Assembly (NCBI RefSeq): GCF_902364365.1
Contig: NZ_CABJDN010000005.1
Coordinates: 434,001 to 498,000, forward strand
DNA length: 64,000 bases
Direction: 5' to 3'
DNA from: Bacteroides intestinalis
GTDB taxonomy: Bacteria; Bacteroidota; Bacteroidia; Bacteroidales; Bacteroidaceae
Each line of letters begins with the position of its first letter. The first letter of the stretch is position 1. The notes under the pieces were generated by a model. That model saw nothing but the letters and a program-made list of their open reading frames with translations. It was not told the origin of the DNA and did no database searches. Positions 63,001 through 64,000 of this stretch are shown here, piece after piece. The position numbers and the translations under genes are program-made.

Positions 63001-64000
63001 GGCTTTAAAGTAGACCAGGTGATTGCGAAGACACGTCACTCCATCCCCGGCATTTCATTGATTTCTCCCCCGCCCCATCACGACATTTACTCCATCGAAG
63101 ACCTGGCACAGTTGATCTTCGACCTGAAGAATGTAAATCCTCACGCCAAGATCAGTGTGAAACTGGTGGCCGAAAGCGGCGTGGGAACCATTGCCGCCGG
63201 AGTGGCCAAAGCAAAAGCCGACCTTATCGTCATCTCCGGTGCGGAAGGTGGCACGGGCGCCTCTCCTGCTTCCAGTATCCGCTATGCCGGTATCTCTCCT
63301 GAACTGGGACTGAGTGAAACACAACAGACCCTTGTACTGAACGGTCTGCGCGGGCAAGTGATGCTGCAAGTGGACGGGCAACTGAAAACCGGTCGTGACA
63401 TCGTGCTGATGGCGATGCTGGGTGCCGAAGAGTTCGGATTTGCAACCAGCGCTTTGATTGTACTGGGCTGCGTCATGATGCGTAAATGCCATCAGAACAC
63501 CTGCCCTGTGGGTGTGGCGACACAGAACGAGGAACTTCGCCGGCGCTTCCACGGACGTAGCGAATACTTGGTGAACTTCTTCACTTTCCTGGCACAGGAA
63601 GTACGGGAGTATCTCGCAGAAATCGGTGTGGAACGTATGGATGATATCATCGGACGCACGGATCTAATTATCCGCAAGTCAGAAAACGAATCACCCAAAC
63701 AATCCCTGATTGCTTTCGACAAAATACTGGCACGCGTCGATAATGGTGCAGCCATCCGCCACACCATCGACCAGCAACACGGCATCGACCACGTAAAAGA
63801 CGTTGAAATGCTGCATGCCGCTGCCGAAGCTCTGGAAAGCCAGAAAGAAATCTCACTGGAATATACCATTGCCAATACGGATCGTGCTTGCGGAGCCATG
63901 CTTTCGGGCACCATTGCCGCGAAGTACGGTGAAGCGGGACTGCCGGAACATACGTTGAACGTAAAGTTCAAAGGTTCTGCAGGACAAAGTTTCGGTGCCT
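60049..64000 (+). CDS. gltB: Glutamate synthase large subunit, C-terminus cut by window edge
   Basis: GltB, which makes glutamate from glutamine and 2-oxoglutarate. The class II GATase begins at C46 (HDACGVGMLVNI) after a propeptide longer than usual, about 45 residues, rich in Lys, Arg and Gln. The frame is open to base 64000 (1317 codons) and covers the GATase domain (about 46-440), the central domain, the FMN domain (GAMSYGSISKEAHEAMA, GEGGEDSARF, GAEGGTGASP) and the 3Fe-4S site C-x5-C-x4-C in GCVMMRKCHQNTCPVG. The C-terminal beta-helix is partly outside. A gltD partner is expected downstream. Confidence 0.96.
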   Translation, partial: MKEELFNNETKRKAGQQGREESQHPVYQRQPRQLGLYDAENEHDACGVGMLVNIHGGKSHELVESALKVLENMRHRGAEGADNKTGDGAGILLQIPHEFILLQGIPVPEKGKYGTGLLFLPKDEKDQGAILSIIIEEIEKEGLTLMHLRNVPTCPEILGESALANEPDIKQIFITGFTESETADRKLYIIRKRIENKVRKSDIATHEDFYVVSLSTKNIIYKGMLSSLQLRGYFPDLTNPYFTSGIALVHSRFSTNTFPTWGLAQPFRLLAHNGEINTIRGNRGWMEARESVLSSPVLGDIKEIRPIIQPGMSDSASLDNVLEFLVMSGLSLPHAMAMLVPESFNEKNPISEDLKAFYEYHSILMEPWDGPAALLFSDGRFAGGMLDRNGLRPARYLITHNDMMVVASEVGVMDFEPGDIKEKGRLQPGKILLVDTEKGEIYYDGELKKQLAEAKPYRSWLATNRIELDELKSGRKVAHTVPDYERMLRTFGYSKEDVERLIVPMCTTGAEPINSMGNDTPLAVLSDKPQLLYNYFRQQFAQVTNPPIDPIREELVMSLTEYIGAVGMNILTPSESHCKMVRLNHPILSNAQLDILCNIRYKGFKTVKLPLLFEAAKGRAGLQEALTALCKQAEESVSEGVNYIVLSDRDVDATHAAIPSLLAVSAVHHHLISVGKRVQTALIVESGEIREVMHAALLLGFGASALNPYMAFAVIDKLVAKKEIQLDYATAEKKYIKSICKGLFKIMSKMGISTIRSYRGAKIFEAVGLSEELSNAYFGGLRSTIGGIRLDEVARDAIAFHDAGFAAQIDGLLPNNGLYAFRKDGEKHAWNPETISTLQLATRLGSYKKFKEFTSLVDGKEAPIFLRDFLDFRRAPISIDKVEPVESIMHRFVTGAMSYGSISKEAHEAMAIAMNRIHGRSNTGEGGEDSARFTPREDGTSLRSAIKQVASGRFGVTTEYLVNADEIQIKVAQGAKPGEGGQLPGFKVDQVIAKTRHSIPGISLISPPPHHDIYSIEDLAQLIFDLKNVNPHAKISVKLVAESGVGTIAAGVAKAKADLIVISGAEGGTGASPASSIRYAGISPELGLSETQQTLVLNGLRGQVMLQVDGQLKTGRDIVLMAMLGAEEFGFATSALIVLGCVMMRKCHQNTCPVGVATQNEELRRRFHGRSEYLVNFFTFLAQEVREYLAEIGVERMDDIIGRTDLIIRKSENESPKQSLIAFDKILARVDNGAAIRHTIDQQHGIDHVKDVEMLHAAAEALESQKEISLEYTIANTDRACGAMLSGTIAAKYGEAGLPEHTLNVKFKGSAGQSFGA

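Overview
The window looks like a chromosomal segment of a gut Bacteroides. It has a SusC/SusD-type polysaccharide utilisation locus (PUL), SusR-type and TPR-type membrane regulators, lipoprotein signals ending in S/A-C, promoter boxes matching the Bacteroides consensus TAnnTTTG, and the fucR-fucI-fucA-fucK-mutarotase-fucP gene order known from Bacteroides. No species is claimed. No tRNA, rRNA, CRISPR array, transposase or integrase was seen.

Layout. (1) 1-11446, minus strand: a dextran/alpha-1,6-glucan PUL made of a SusR-like regulator, SusC, SusD, SusE/F-like lipoprotein, GH66 endo-dextranase and GH31 alpha-glucosidase (cut by the window edge). (2) 11888-16827, plus strand: an arsenic operon with arsR, a CxxC mini-thioredoxin, ArsF-like and ArsG-like proteins, arsD, arsA and acr3, with a near-identical ArsR-type operator in front of both arsR and the structural genes. 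(3) 17401-17550 and 16847-17362, minus strand: a 49-residue ORF and a P-loop kinase-like gene behind a consensus promoter. (4) 17861-28273, plus strand: an AT-rich accessory island that reads as a secreted-peptide system: membrane TPR/HTH regulator, DUF3244-like protein, degenerate-C39/VKOR/thioredoxin fusion, double-glycine-leader peptide with two cysteines, two tandem TlpA-like thioredoxins, C39-peptidase ABC exporter and HlyD adaptor. (5) 28680-31437, plus strand: an AlaX-like editing protein, a GH43 enzyme and an Hsp20 with a candidate sigma-54 promoter.

(6) 31529-38788, minus strand: an acyltransferase and a tripartite ABC efflux set (TolC, HlyD, double ATPase, two ABC-2 permeases), divergent from an AraC regulator (38965-39864). 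(7) 40037-43156, minus strand: an orphan hybrid histidine kinase with a substrate-binding-like sensor. (8) 43308-50022, minus strand: the L-fucose operon and its GntR regulator, followed by a YafQ-type toxin-antitoxin pair (50205-50677). (9) 50770-58967, minus strand: glmS-purF-carA-carB. (10) 60049-64000, plus strand: gltB, cut by the window edge. Regions 9 and 10 hold four glutamine amidotransferases side by side.

How they work together. The PUL imports and cleaves dextran. The island most plausibly makes, disulfide-bonds, trims and exports a small peptide: VKOR plus thioredoxins act as the oxidative branch, and the C39 ABC exporter plus HlyD cut and export it. A shared direct-repeat promoter block ties two of its genes to one regulator. 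The arsenic operon combines the ArsDA/Acr3 route for inorganic arsenite with ArsF/G-type genes linked to organoarsenicals. Many intergenic spaces carry large palindromes (1466-1653, 11569-11693, 55115-55164, 59219-59812), the most distinctive non-coding structures here.
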